A DNA stretch of 64,000 nucleotides from Kiloniella majae (GTDB taxonomy: Bacteria > Pseudomonadota > Alphaproteobacteria > Kiloniellales > Kiloniellaceae). Location: the NCBI RefSeq assembly GCF_002118315.1, contig NZ_MTSZ01000007.1, positions 62,001-126,000 on the forward strand, given 5' to 3'. The notes beneath the pieces were generated by a model. It searched no databases. It was not told where the DNA came from and saw only the letters and a list, made by a program, of their open reading frames with translations. Shown here piece by piece: positions 35,958-44,509 of the stretch. Position 1 is the first letter of the stretch. Every line of letters begins with the position of its first letter. Both the position numbers and the translations under genes were made by a program.

Positions 35958-37746
35958 TCTGACCCACACGAACACGCGTATTCTTGCCGGAAACGACGTC
36001 ACCCTGAAATCCGGGGATGACACCACTTTGAAAGGCGCACAAGTTCAGGCCAACGGGTCAATTGATGCTGATGTTGGCGGTGATCTGACAGTGGCTTCTG
36101 TGCAGGACACCAGCCGGATTGATGGTAAAAGCAAAGGGGGTTCTATTGGTCTGAGTGTTGGGCTTGATGGCAGTGGCGATCCAAGCAGTGATACTCCATC
36201 TGCCGGAGGTACGGCCCTGAACGGCTCAGTCTCCTACGGCAAGGAAAAAGGCCGGAAGGCGTGGGTCGAAGAACAGTCGGGCCTGATTGCCAAAGGCGAT
36301 GTTGATGTCACCGTTGGCGGTCATACCCAGCTTGATGGGGCGGTCATTGCCTCGACCGAGGGTGATGTTGCACTAGATACAGAGACTTTCGACTACACCG
36401 ACATTCAGGACTATGACAACTATAAAAACGTCAATGGCTCGATCTCCGGGTCTATCGGTATTGGTGGAGATGATAGCACGGACACCAGTACCCCGGACTT
36501 GCTAGATCAGATCGCCGCCCTCCCCACCATTGAAGGCTCTTACGAAGCGTCAGAAAAAGAACAAATCACCCGCGCCACCGTCGCGGCCCCGAACGGTGAT
36601 GCCACAATCACCATCCGTGCCAATCCGGGCCAAGGTATCGAAGGCCTGAACAATGCCCTCGAAAAAGCGCAGGAAATCACCAAAGACAAAAAAACCAAGG
36701 TAAAGGTTTATGTCAGTGGGGAAAGCCTGGCGGAAGTTGTTAGCGGGTTTCAGGGTACTCAAAACCTTATCAACAGCATTGGAGAAAGTTTACAGGCCGT
36801 TAAAGACGTTTTGCTACCTGAAAACAAAGATGACTTTATAAACTCGATCCCCGAACCGGGTTCCGGAGATGAAATAGGTACTGTACCGCAGTCAGGGGAA
36901 GATGCACTGAGGCAAGTTGTAATTGCGGCGGGATCAATCTCTGAAGATGAAGCTATTGGTGCGCTTAAACACTATCAACTACTACTTGTTATGGGCGTTG
37001 CTCCTGAAGATGCTTGGGGACAAACAATTGAACTCGTTGCCAATGGTATTGCACCGTCAATTACGACAACAGATAACGGTGATGCAGAAATCATCCTTGC
37101 AAACAGTCGGGGAGGAAGGCCCCGTTCAGGTCGGAATGCTCTAACACCTGCTCAGCAAGCTCAAAGTAGTGTTAACCAGATTCAAATCCGTTCATTAGAA
37201 ACCCAGATCACGGCAATTACAGGGCGAAGTGGTTATTCCGTCTTACGCGACCCCCATGCGCCGTACACAAATCAAGAAGTTCGATTTGTCGAAGGGACTT
37301 TGAGGCAGGTTCAATCAGTTCAGCGTCTGCAAAATGAACTGATGGTACGAGATCCAAGTTTTCAGCCAAATCAAATTAATGTAGCTAGTGCGAGACACGA
37401 TGCGCGAGCATTAACTCGAGAATTATTCAATGGTACGAATTCGAAAATTTCACAACGGCAGAACCGTCATATTAAGGGACGCCCCGAGTGGGTGAAAGAA
37501 GGTCAGAAAGGATATTTCGATAATATCAACCAAGCTCAAATTGTTCTAAATGCCGCTCGTAATGGAAATGTTGAATTTCTTGGAAGCAATAGTCAGGGGC
37601 AGCCTGTAGTTCGCTTTAATGGGGTTACCGGTTATAATAATAACCTTGGATCCGGCTTTTTTAATCAGCCAACGAATGTGTTTGTCATAAAAGGAACTAC
37701 AACAGTAAGTATATTTCCTACTAGTCCATCTTGGGTAAGAAAATAG
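35776..37746 (+). CDS. Orphan CdiA C-terminal module with RHIxG polymorphic toxin
   Basis: 656 residues with no signal or TPS domain. The first 230 are the C-terminal part of a filamentous-haemagglutinin repeat region (LTAAQSTYALDHESSSK, VTVGGHTQLDGAVIAST, FDYTDIQDYDNYKNVNG) from an adhesin unlike the main one here. A linker and pre-toxin follow, and the last 110 residues carry QRQNRHIKGRPEW, GYFDNINQAQIVLNAARNG and FNQPTNVFVIKGTTTVSIFPTSP, resembling polymorphic toxin type 50, a group proposed to be BECR-fold RNases. TTG 35776 is merely the first codon; no ribosome site. Probably a silent toxin cassette with its own immunity gene downstream. Confidence 0.75.
   Translation: MIDAGDDITLTAAQSTYALDHESSSKSASAGVSVGIGITGTPTVSANASVSANASDRNVDSLTHTNTRILAGNDVTLKSGDDTTLKGAQVQANGSIDADVGGDLTVASVQDTSRIDGKSKGGSIGLSVGLDGSGDPSSDTPSAGGTALNGSVSYGKEKGRKAWVEEQSGLIAKGDVDVTVGGHTQLDGAVIASTEGDVALDTETFDYTDIQDYDNYKNVNGSISGSIGIGGDDSTDTSTPDLLDQIAALPTIEGSYEASEKEQITRATVAAPNGDATITIRANPGQGIEGLNNALEKAQEITKDKKTKVKVYVSGESLAEVVSGFQGTQNLINSIGESLQAVKDVLLPENKDDFINSIPEPGSGDEIGTVPQSGEDALRQVVIAAGSISEDEAIGALKHYQLLLVMGVAPEDAWGQTIELVANGIAPSITTTDNGDAEIILANSRGGRPRSGRNALTPAQQAQSSVNQIQIRSLETQITAITGRSGYSVLRDPHAPYTNQEVRFVEGTLRQVQSVQRLQNELMVRDPSFQPNQINVASARHDARALTRELFNGTNSKISQRQNRHIKGRPEWVKEGQKGYFDNINQAQIVLNAARNGNVEFLGSNSQGQPVVRFNGVTGYNNNLGSGFFNQPTNVFVIKGTTTVSIFPTSPSWVRK
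35781..36160 (+). repeat. Adhesin-segment repeat, copy A
   Basis: About 380 bases encoding the TYALDHESSSK to GGSIGLS stretch, similar to 38462-38840 with scattered, mostly silent differences. Shows that two fragments of the same or sister adhesin genes have accumulated at this locus. Confidence 0.85.
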
Positions 37747-37803
37747 CTCGTCTTGTTAATGTTATTATGAATGACCCTGTAAACATATAAGGTAAGGTGA
37801 GTT

Positions 37804-38268
37804 ATGATCATCAACCGTGATAATTGTGAAATTGGTAATAAAGCAATGTCTTGGGTGTTATTGCTTTATTACCATTTAATCATAGAAAATGGCTTTACGA
37901 ACGACCAGAACGTTTATATCGACCCTGATGAGTTTAATGGTTACGACTTTTTGGATGTCAAAGTTGATGATGATTTAGAAATTGATCAAAGCCTCATTCG
38001 TGAAGGAGCCATAATCTATTTATTGTGTGATTTAACAGATCAGATAATTGATTATGAAGAAGATTTCATTCATCATCCTTTAGCAAAAAAAGTTATAGAA
38101 GCATATGAGAACCAAAGATTATCTGCCATCCCTGAAACATTAGAATTATTTACGTATTTAAATGTCTCAGATGGAAACATTAATTATGAAGCATATCGCA
38201 AATGCTTATCAAGGATATATGATTGTTACGTACTCTCCAGATTTAAGCAGTTAGTACAAAAATCATAA
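37804..38268 (+). CDS. Candidate immunity protein for the orphan RHIxG toxin
   Basis: 154-residue acidic protein (VYIDPDEFNGYDFLDVKVDDD), clearly more AT-rich than flanking genes, as is common for mobile immunity genes. No family recognised. ATG has AAGGTGAG seven bases upstream, so it is well translated even though the upstream toxin module is not. Position 57 bases after a toxin C-terminus supports the immunity role. It could protect against sibling strains that still display this toxin. Confidence 0.68.
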   Translation: MIINRDNCEIGNKAMSWVLLLYYHLIIENGFTNDQNVYIDPDEFNGYDFLDVKVDDDLEIDQSLIREGAIIYLLCDLTDQIIDYEEDFIHHPLAKKVIEAYENQRLSAIPETLELFTYLNVSDGNINYEAYRKCLSRIYDCYVLSRFKQLVQKS

Positions 38269-38287
38269 TTGAAAATTCTCCCTTTTC

Positions 38288-38840
38288 TATGTAAACGGCA
38301 CGATTTCACTGGGTGTTTCCTCCTCCAAAGAAAAAACCTCTGAATCCATTGCTTCAGCCCGTGTTGCCCAGGTACAAGCCGGGCGTGATGTAACGGTCAC
38401 TGCCGGTGAAGACATTACAGGCGAAGGGCTTCAGGTCACAGCAGGTCGTGATGTCACGTTAGACGCCGGGGACGACATTACGCTTACCGCCGCGCAAAGT
38501 ACCTATGCACTTGATCACGAAAGTAGTAGCAAGTCAGCCTCTGTTGGGGCCTCTGTGGGTATCGGGATTACGGGGACCCCAACAGTTTCAGCCAATGGGT
38601 CTATCTCTGCCAATGCATCGGACCGCAATGTCGATAGCCTGACGCATACCAATAGCCGTATTTTGGCCGGGAATGATGTCACCCTGAATCCGTGGATGAC
38701 ACCACACTCAAAGGCGCACAAGTTCAGGCCAACGGGTCAATTGATGCTGATGTTGGCGGTGATCTGACAGTGGCTTCTGTGCAGGACACCAGCCGTATTG
38801 ACGGGGGCAGCAAGGGCGGTTCCATTGGCCTGAGCTACGC
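38288..38840 (+). pseudogene. Frameshifted remnant of a filamentous-haemagglutinin gene
   Basis: No start codon. The frame GTISLGVSSSKEKTSESIASARVAQVQAGRDV (read in parts) continues through TLDAGDDITLTAAQSTYALDHES to ILAGNDVTLN, then one base is missing near 38690 relative to copy A (AATCCGTGG against AAATCCGGGG), and the match resumes in another frame (DDTTLKGAQVQANGSID) to IGLS at about 38834. After that the similarity ends abruptly. Clearly dead coding sequence left by repeated recombination. Confidence 0.85.
38462..38840 (+). repeat. Adhesin-segment repeat, copy B
   Basis: Partner of 35781-36160, with a one-base deletion near 38690. The extra upstream part (38288-38461) shows more of the same parent adhesin. 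Confidence 0.85.
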
Positions 38841-38864
38841 TGTCTTAGCCATCTTGGCACTTAG

Positions 38865-39224
38865 CTATCCACAGAATTCTGAGATGTTTTCGGGCTTCAT
38901 CCATCCGTAAATTCCGCTAGTCCAAACCTCTTCTTGAGTAATATCGTGTCGTACCCAGATCCAATTATTTGTTTGCTGTGGCGCCAATTCTTGGGCGGGA
39001 TATAACACAATATCGCCCAGTGGAATTTCCCGGATTATTTCTGATGTCTCATTGGGGGCATGATAGAGATTGGCGTTTTCTGCTTCGGCTTTATTGGCTA
39101 TGACCTTACAGCCAACCGTCGCATGTGTTGGCGATGTGATGGCCAAAAAGACACTAATACTCGCCGCAAAACGAAGGGGGTGTGCTTTGAATATACTCTC
39201 ATATGGTTTTGGAGCGGTCATCAT
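38865..39224 (-). CDS. Small exported SH3-like (bacterial SH3) protein
   Basis: About 119 residues with a signal peptide (FAASISVFLAITSPTHA). The mature part, CKVIANKAEAENANLYHAPNETSEIIREIPLGDIVLYPAQEL and NNWIWVRHD-GIYGWMKPENI, has the layout of a bacterial SH3 fold that often binds cell-wall peptides. An in-frame TTG at 39251 would add nine residues; ATG 39224 is favoured. It borders the adhesin debris and may mark its right edge. Confidence 0.7.
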   Translation of the reverse strand: MMTAPKPYESIFKAHPLRFAASISVFLAITSPTHATVGCKVIANKAEAENANLYHAPNETSEIIREIPLGDIVLYPAQELAPQQTNNWIWVRHDITQEEVWTSGIYGWMKPENISEFCG

Positions 39225-39304
39225 TCCATTCACATATAAGTGGTGGAGCAAGCAGTCATCGATTTACCTCGGTTGGCGAGAGTGTAATCGGATCGTAGAT
39301 TAGT

Positions 39305-39982
39305 TTAGCTTTCCCCACCAAACACCTTATCCAGAATAAACAGGCTACACGCCACCGAAGGGCCTATCAAAACGGCGAATAGTACGGTGCCGAGGCCGAC
39401 GACACCGCCGAGGGACCATCCGGCGATGACGGCCGTTAACTCTATACCGCTTCTGATCCAAGCGATTGGAAGGTTGGTTTGTTGCTGCAACCCGGTCATC
39501 AGGCCGTCTCTTGGGCCGGGGCCTAAATTGGCGATGAGGTAAATACCACTGCCCAAGCCTGTTACCAGAATGCCCAGAATGGTGAGTAAGATCTGGGATA
39601 TATAAGCGTCAGGTGTCGGTATGTAGGGCAGGACGAATTCCAGAACGAGGGCGATAATAATGGCGTTCAGGATGGTGCCGATACCGGGGACCTGTTTGAG
39701 CGGCCACCAGAGGATCAGCACGGTTATGCTGACGATAAAGGTCGATAGACCAATGCTCCAGCCCGCCTGTTGGCTGACACCCTGTGCAAGGACGGTCCAG
39801 GGGCTTACACCTGTTCCCGCAGCGATCAGGAGGGCTTCGCCAAGACCAAATATTGTCAGGCCGACAACCAGCAAGATCACGGTGACAAGGTCAGGTCGCA
39901 AATTCAATGGCTTTGGCGAACTCCATGACAGGGTGGGGACACCCTTGACGGAGAGGAAGGAGAGGCGGGGAAAATTTTTCAT
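39305..39982 (-). CDS. YczE/YitT-type integral membrane protein
   Basis: 225 residues with five or six membrane helices. GLGEALLIAAGTGVSPWTVLAQGVSQQAGWSIG and IYLIANLGPGPRDGLMTGLQQQTN are the two repeated glycine-rich signatures of the YczE family. Members are of unclear function, some affecting secretion of lipopeptide products. Single gene; convergent with none. ATG 39982 follows a weak purine stretch. Confidence 0.85.
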   Translation of the reverse strand: MKNFPRLSFLSVKGVPTLSWSSPKPLNLRPDLVTVILLVVGLTIFGLGEALLIAAGTGVSPWTVLAQGVSQQAGWSIGLSTFIVSITVLILWWPLKQVPGIGTILNAIIIALVLEFVLPYIPTPDAYISQILLTILGILVTGLGSGIYLIANLGPGPRDGLMTGLQQQTNLPIAWIRSGIELTAVIAGWSLGGVVGLGTVLFAVLIGPSVACSLFILDKVFGGES

Positions 39983-40069
39983 GAAAGCTTTAGTACCACA
40001 AATTACGCATATAGAGATTTTGCATCATAGATCCGTTTATCATGAGCCTGTTATCACGGCTTCTTTTTA

Positions 40070-40933
40070 TCATAGGCCGCGCATAAAGGGAGAGCGACGC
40101 AAGTGGGTTTGCTCTTTTGCCGCAGTAATAATGTCCAATAGCTTGTTCCTGTCTCTGGGCAGATTGCCCGCCAGTGGCAAACAGTTTGATGCATGGTTGG
40201 ATCGAAAAATAACCGGCTTTGGCGGGTCCAGAAGCTTGAGCAGTTGTTCTTGTTCCACAAGGATGGCGTCATCATCCTGAAATTCAAACCCTGCGTCCTG
40301 CTCTGCCATGAATTCATCAATGGCGGCTTCATCAAGGGTGAGTTGCAGGGTCGAGAGATAGGTTGGCGGATGGTCGTTGATCAGTTGTGCTGTGCTCGCA
40401 ATATGCTCTTCCCAGCCTGCTTGTCCTGCGAGCCCGAGGATCACCGTGGCGGATACTTTCAAGCCAGCCGCGTTGGCATTGTCCAGTGCCATGCCATGGG
40501 TCTTGTGCGAGGCACCTTTGATCACGCGCTTGAGGACCTGTGTCGAGCCTGATTCTATGCCCATGTATACGAGGCTGAGCTTCATGGCTTGCAGTTCGCG
40601 TAACTCATCAACAGATTTGTCGATCAGGTTTTTCGGCGTTGCATAGGCTGATACGCGAGTCAGTTCGGGGAAAGTTTCGTGGAGCTTGATTAAAATCGCG
40701 CGCAGATTGTCCATCGACAGGGTCAGGGCATCGCCATCGGCAAGGAAGATACGATTTGCCGTGGGCCACTCCTGCGCCGCTTGATCAATATCTGCGAAGA
40801 CCTGATCCAGTGGTCTGGCCCGGTATGTTTTGGTCTTGTACATGGAACAAAAGGTGCAGTAATTCGCAGAGCACCCAAGCGTTGCCTGTATGATCAGGTT
40901 GTTCCCTTCACTCGGAGGGCGATAGAGCGGCAT
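40070..40933 (-). CDS. Radical SAM protein (COG1032-like)
   Basis: 287-residue predicted radical S-adenosylmethionine enzyme. The cluster motif is GCSANYCTFCSMYK, that is CX4CX2C, one residue longer than the classical CX3CX2C but usual in this subgroup. MPLYRPPSEGNNLIIQATLGC at the N-terminus is a group hallmark. IFLADGDALTL and VYMGIESGSTQVLKR are TIM-barrel SAM contacts. Substrate unknown. Separated from the YczE-like gene by 87 bases on the same strand. Confidence 0.9.
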   Translation of the reverse strand: MPLYRPPSEGNNLIIQATLGCSANYCTFCSMYKTKTYRARPLDQVFADIDQAAQEWPTANRIFLADGDALTLSMDNLRAILIKLHETFPELTRVSAYATPKNLIDKSVDELRELQAMKLSLVYMGIESGSTQVLKRVIKGASHKTHGMALDNANAAGLKVSATVILGLAGQAGWEEHIASTAQLINDHPPTYLSTLQLTLDEAAIDEFMAEQDAGFEFQDDDAILVEQEQLLKLLDPPKPVIFRSNHASNCLPLAGNLPRDRNKLLDIITAAKEQTHLRRSPFMRGL

Positions 40934-41243
40934 ATCGTAATAGATGGTTCTTCCTCCAAGGTGTGGGCGTTAAAGGTCAGGCCCGAAAGGTCTAAAAGTA
41001 AGGGATAACTAGGCCGTGTACGCTAAAGGCGTGGAGCATAGCAAAGCGGGTGTTCTCCGACAAATTCTACTTTATGATCGGCTTGATCAAGTTTGTTGAT
41101 GCTTATAGGGGGATGTTTAAATTCACTCGAATTCAGTAGATTGGCGATATTGCCTCTATAAACAAGGTTGGCGTGATACTATATTGAATTGTGATTGGCC
41201 GATTTTAATTAACTACAGTACTTCAATAATCAGCAGTTAAGTG
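40934..41243. other. Intergenic region, nothing recognised
   Basis: About 310 bases between the divergent radical SAM gene and a small forward gene. I see no tRNA, repeat, hairpin with T-run, or convincing promoter here. Confidence 0.5.
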
Positions 41244-41570
41244 ATGAGTGATACTTCGAATTCTTACAGCAATTCACCCAATAGCAACTCACCTTCTCGT
41301 AATTCTCAGGTGTTTATTACGACATCGGTCGATAAGCTCTACCGCTCTGATGCTTTTCAACAAGGCTATGAGGATTATCGTCGTGGCTTGCCGTTTGATT
41401 ATCCCAGACGTTGTAAGGGGCCAAACCCGAGCCTTAAAAGTGCGGAGCTTGCCTATGAAACTGGCCGGCAATTTGCGGCTTGGTTGGGGCCTAATTTTTA
41501 TCGTTCTAACCTGATCTGTCTACGATCCAAGTTTTCCGAGGCGATAAAGTCCAAAAGCATTATTTTATAG
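41244..41570 (+). CDS. Small hypothetical protein
   Basis: 108 residues. A Ser/Asn-rich N-terminus (about 20 residues), then SDAFQQGYEDYRRGLPFDYP and SAELAYETGRQFAAWLG. The GY-x-x-x-x-x-G and AYE-x-G-R-x-F pattern is faintly like ribosome-modulation-factor relatives, but the similarity is too weak to name. No signal peptide or membrane segment. ATG 41244 overlaps a GTG at 41241; neither has a strong ribosome site. Confidence 0.65.
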   Translation: MSDTSNSYSNSPNSNSPSRNSQVFITTSVDKLYRSDAFQQGYEDYRRGLPFDYPRRCKGPNPSLKSAELAYETGRQFAAWLGPNFYRSNLICLRSKFSEAIKSKSIIL

Positions 41571-41632
41571 ACCAGAAGTCTTGGTTTATAGACGTGCGCT
41601 TCATTGTTCTGTCCAGATATTAACGGTAGACC

Positions 41633-42136
41633 TTACTTGGAAGGCCCTCTCTGTATACTGTACAGCATGACCATATTCACCTTCTCTCCATCCGGGGATA
41701 AGGGCACAAATATTGTTTCGTCACCAACGATGATACCGTTCGCATTAGGTATATCCAGATCGTCGAAGACGATGCCCTGATTCAGAATTGCATGTCTGTA
41801 ATTTTCCCAGGTATCTTCCCAGGTTGTTGCATGGAAATGTTCTTTGACACGATCACCTGTGGGGTCTTTTCCCCGAACAGCAACTTCGTTTGTGCCGACC
41901 AGCCGATAGGTCAGATCCAAAGTCTCTGTGTCGACATCGACCAGTGTTATGCCGGGTAAAAATTCAACCATCTCGATAGGATCAAAATCGCTTCGGGCGG
42001 GGATGGTGTCATCTTTGCACTTTGATTTCCACATTTGATAAAATGCAGCAATGCGCGGGTCACATTGATCCTGAAAGCTTTCATCAAAACCCCCGCCACC
42101 CAAATTTGGGCTATAAAACTTTTTAGGTTTTGCCAT
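41633..42136 (-). CDS. PAS-domain protein (PAS_5 / DUF1332-like)
   Basis: About 167 residues. DPRIAAFYQMWKSKCKDDTIPARSDFDP, LPGITLVDVDTETLDLTYRLVGT and the FVPLSPDGEKVNMVM ending follow the PAS_5 layout frequent in Rhodospirillales, where such proteins occur in many copies with no attached output domain. Ligand and partner unknown. ATG 42136 has GGAAAG upstream; a longer start at 42178 would add an unlikely leader. I am sure of the PAS family but not of its subfamily number. Confidence 0.8.
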   Translation of the reverse strand: MAKPKKFYSPNLGGGGFDESFQDQCDPRIAAFYQMWKSKCKDDTIPARSDFDPIEMVEFLPGITLVDVDTETLDLTYRLVGTNEVAVRGKDPTGDRVKEHFHATTWEDTWENYRHAILNQGIVFDDLDIPNANGIIVGDETIFVPLSPDGEKVNMVMLYSIQRGPSK

Positions 42137-42388
42137 TAAAAACGACTTTCCAATATGAAACCAACGTGTGACGGGCAAATATCAAATCAATGGGTAACGG
42201 GGGTAAAGTGTAATTCCCGAACAAGAGCATGCTGGAAAGAAGTTAAATATGTATTCAAAAAACCAAACAATTTTTGTGGAATGCTGATTAACTGTTGATG
42301 CTGTCCTCACTTCACGCTTTGATGGGGGGCAAAGAATTTAAGACCGTGAATAGGTAACGGTCAGATAATATTTGGTGATTGTTAGACA

Positions 42389-43237
42389 ATGGATGAAGAA
42401 CTCAAAACAGCAGAAGCCTTGATTGATAAAGGAATTGAATTCGGGGTGGCCTATGGCTTTCAGATAGTTGGGGCAATCATTGTCCTGATTATCGGTCTGA
42501 AAATTGCGGGCTGGATCGGTGGCAAGGTCACGGGGCTTTGCCTGCGCAAAGAGTTTGATCAGACGCTGTCAGGGTTTATCGGGAATATTGTCAAAGTCGT
42601 TCTGGTGGCCTTTGTTATCATCATTACCTTGGGCAATTTCGGGATCAGTACAGCCCCGCTTATTGCGCTGGCCGGTGCAGGGGCTTTTGGCGCGACTTTG
42701 GCGATACAGGGACCTTTGTCCAACTATGGCGCAGGGCTTTCTATTATTCTTACGCGGCCCTTTACCATCGGGGATACCATTATCGTCAAGGGTGGTAGCG
42801 GCGTCGTGCACGAGGTCAAGTTGGCCTATACCCAGTTGATTGGTGAGGACAAAGAACTCATTACGATCCCGAACAAGCGGATTGTCGGCGAAGTCATTAC
42901 CAATTCACATAGCAACCGGATTGTGGAAACCCGTATTCCTCTTGCCGGATCCGTAGATGCAGACCGCGCTATCGATGTTTTGCGGCATGTTCTGGAGGGG
43001 GATGATCTGGTGCCAAGTGACCCCCGTGCCCAGATCGGCGTGCATGATTTTACCTATGGCGGTGTTGTCATCGGCCTGCGCTATTGGGTGCCAAGCCAAC
43101 GCTATTATCAAGAACGGTACCGGGTAAATACGGCCCTGTTGAGCGCGCTTAAGGCCGAAAAGATAGAGTTACTTTCAGGCGGCGGTACAGCAATCGCATT
43201 GACCGATACGACGGCTGATTTTGAAGAGATATCCTAG
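42389..43237 (+). CDS. mscS: Small-conductance mechanosensitive channel, MscS family
   Basis: 282 residues. Three membrane helices in the first 110 residues, the pore helix with Gly/Ala-rich LIALAGAGAFGATLAIQGPLSNYGAG, the family block LTRPFTIGDTIIVKGGSGVVHEV, then a beta domain and cytosolic alpha-beta cage. It releases solutes on osmotic downshock, a useful trait in the sea. Convergent with the sodium channel gene, 34 bases between them and no clear terminator. Confidence 0.93.
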   Translation: MDEELKTAEALIDKGIEFGVAYGFQIVGAIIVLIIGLKIAGWIGGKVTGLCLRKEFDQTLSGFIGNIVKVVLVAFVIIITLGNFGISTAPLIALAGAGAFGATLAIQGPLSNYGAGLSIILTRPFTIGDTIIVKGGSGVVHEVKLAYTQLIGEDKELITIPNKRIVGEVITNSHSNRIVETRIPLAGSVDADRAIDVLRHVLEGDDLVPSDPRAQIGVHDFTYGGVVIGLRYWVPSQRYYQERYRVNTALLSALKAEKIELLSGGGTAIALTDTTADFEEIS

Positions 43238-43271
43238 AATTCGCCTTTCAAGAATACTGTTCCTTAGTCTT

Positions 43272-44171
43272 TTAGCTTTTGGAAGATGGCTGACTGTCAG
43301 AATCAGATAGTCGGTCGATCTTGCTTTCCAGATTTTCAAAGCGGTTGATCAGGGTGCGAAGGTCCTCATGGGTGATGTTTGCCATCTCTGTTATCTTTTC
43401 ATCCGTTTCATCATGTGACGTCTGCATGGCATCCACGATGATACCGATAAAGAGGTTCAGCACGGCAAAGCTGGTGATGATGATAAAGGGAATAAAGAAA
43501 ATCCAGGAATGGGGAAAAATTTCCATTGTCGGACGGACAATACCCATAGACCAGCTTTCCAGTGTCATGATTTGGAAAAGGGTATAGGCAGAGGAAGATA
43601 CCGTGCCGAACCATTCTTGCATGTTAGGATCGGGGTGTTGACCAAAGAGCTTGGTTGTCAGCACTGCTGCCACATAAAAGACGATGGAAAGCACGCCGAC
43701 AACAGAAAGCATGCCGGGAACGGAAGCAACGATTGCCCCAATGACCCGACGCATCTGGGGGACAACCGAAATCAACCGTAGGACGCGCAGGATACGCAAA
43801 GCACGCAAGACAGCGAAGGCGCCACTGGCCGGAACCCAAGCGATCGTTACTATGGCGAGGTCAAAAATATTCCATCCAGACTTAAAGAACCCCAGACGAT
43901 AGGCGTAAAACTTTAAGGCAAGTTCCAAAGAGAAAATAACCAGAATGATTTTATCAGCCCAGTAAAGAAGCTTGGTCTGGAAAGGTGTCAGGCTGGAGCT
44001 TGTTTCCAGTCCTAATGTGACAGCATTGATAAGAATGAGCACTGTGATCGACCAGGTAAACACGTTGCCTTCTAAAAACGCATGTAACTTTTTGCTTGGT
44101 GTTTCAGAGCTGCCAGAACCAGGTTCAGAGTCTATTTGAGTCTGATTTTGTATAATTGGGTCGATCGTCAT
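43272..44171 (-). CDS. Bacterial voltage-gated sodium channel (NaChBac family)
   Basis: 299 residues with six membrane helices, one subunit of a homotetramer. S4 has Arg at 123, 126, 129 and 132 (VLRALRILRVLRL). The pore filter is TLESWSM at 203-209, the exact signature of sodium-selective NavAb/NaChBac channels. A C-terminal coiled coil (DLRTLINRFENLESKIDRLS) should hold the tetramer. In marine bacteria these channels are linked to sodium-driven flagellar motility and pH behaviour. Neighbours are MscS (convergent) and, divergently, a GGDEF protein. Confidence 0.95.
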   Translation of the reverse strand: MTIDPIIQNQTQIDSEPGSGSSETPSKKLHAFLEGNVFTWSITVLILINAVTLGLETSSSLTPFQTKLLYWADKIILVIFSLELALKFYAYRLGFFKSGWNIFDLAIVTIAWVPASGAFAVLRALRILRVLRLISVVPQMRRVIGAIVASVPGMLSVVGVLSIVFYVAAVLTTKLFGQHPDPNMQEWFGTVSSSAYTLFQIMTLESWSMGIVRPTMEIFPHSWIFFIPFIIITSFAVLNLFIGIIVDAMQTSHDETDEKITEMANITHEDLRTLINRFENLESKIDRLSDSDSQPSSKS

Positions 44172-44509
44172 ACTGATATCATGCTTATCTGTTGTTACGC
44201 AGTTATCGTTTACGCATTAGTTGCTGGGCTCATTACTTAACGCAGGAAATCTTTTGGTCAAGAGCTAGCTGAATGAAAAGAAGCAAGTCAGCCTAAAGCC
44301 AGGAAGATGACGTGTTGGAATTCTGTATCCCTGATCATTAAGTTGATGTTTTTAAGCAGGGACATGCTTTTTTAACCAAAATGTGTTACGACAGGGTGCT
44401 ATAAGAAAAATAACACTATAATTACATATGATTGAAATCATGGTTTCATAAGAAATAGCACTCCACCATAGATTAACAGATCTGTCGGATCCATTGGTGC
44501 AAAAGGGCA
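44172..44509. other. Divergent intergenic region, sodium channel to GGDEF gene
   Basis: About 340 bases. It holds a perfect TATAAT at 44417-44422 without a good -35 box, and just after it an imperfect palindrome at 44433-44448. Otherwise nothing recognised. Confidence 0.45.
44433..44448. promoter_or_regulatory. Palindrome downstream of TATAAT, possible operator
   Basis: TGAAATCATGGTTTCA: 14 of 16 positions are symmetric. It follows a TATAAT (44417-44422) by ten bases, so a bound protein there would block or modulate the GGDEF gene that starts at 44510. Role inferred. Confidence 0.35.

Noticed and set aside
25688-38900. Genomic island integrated at tRNA-Arg
   Set aside because: No integrase gene and no repeat of the tRNA 3' end at the far border were found.
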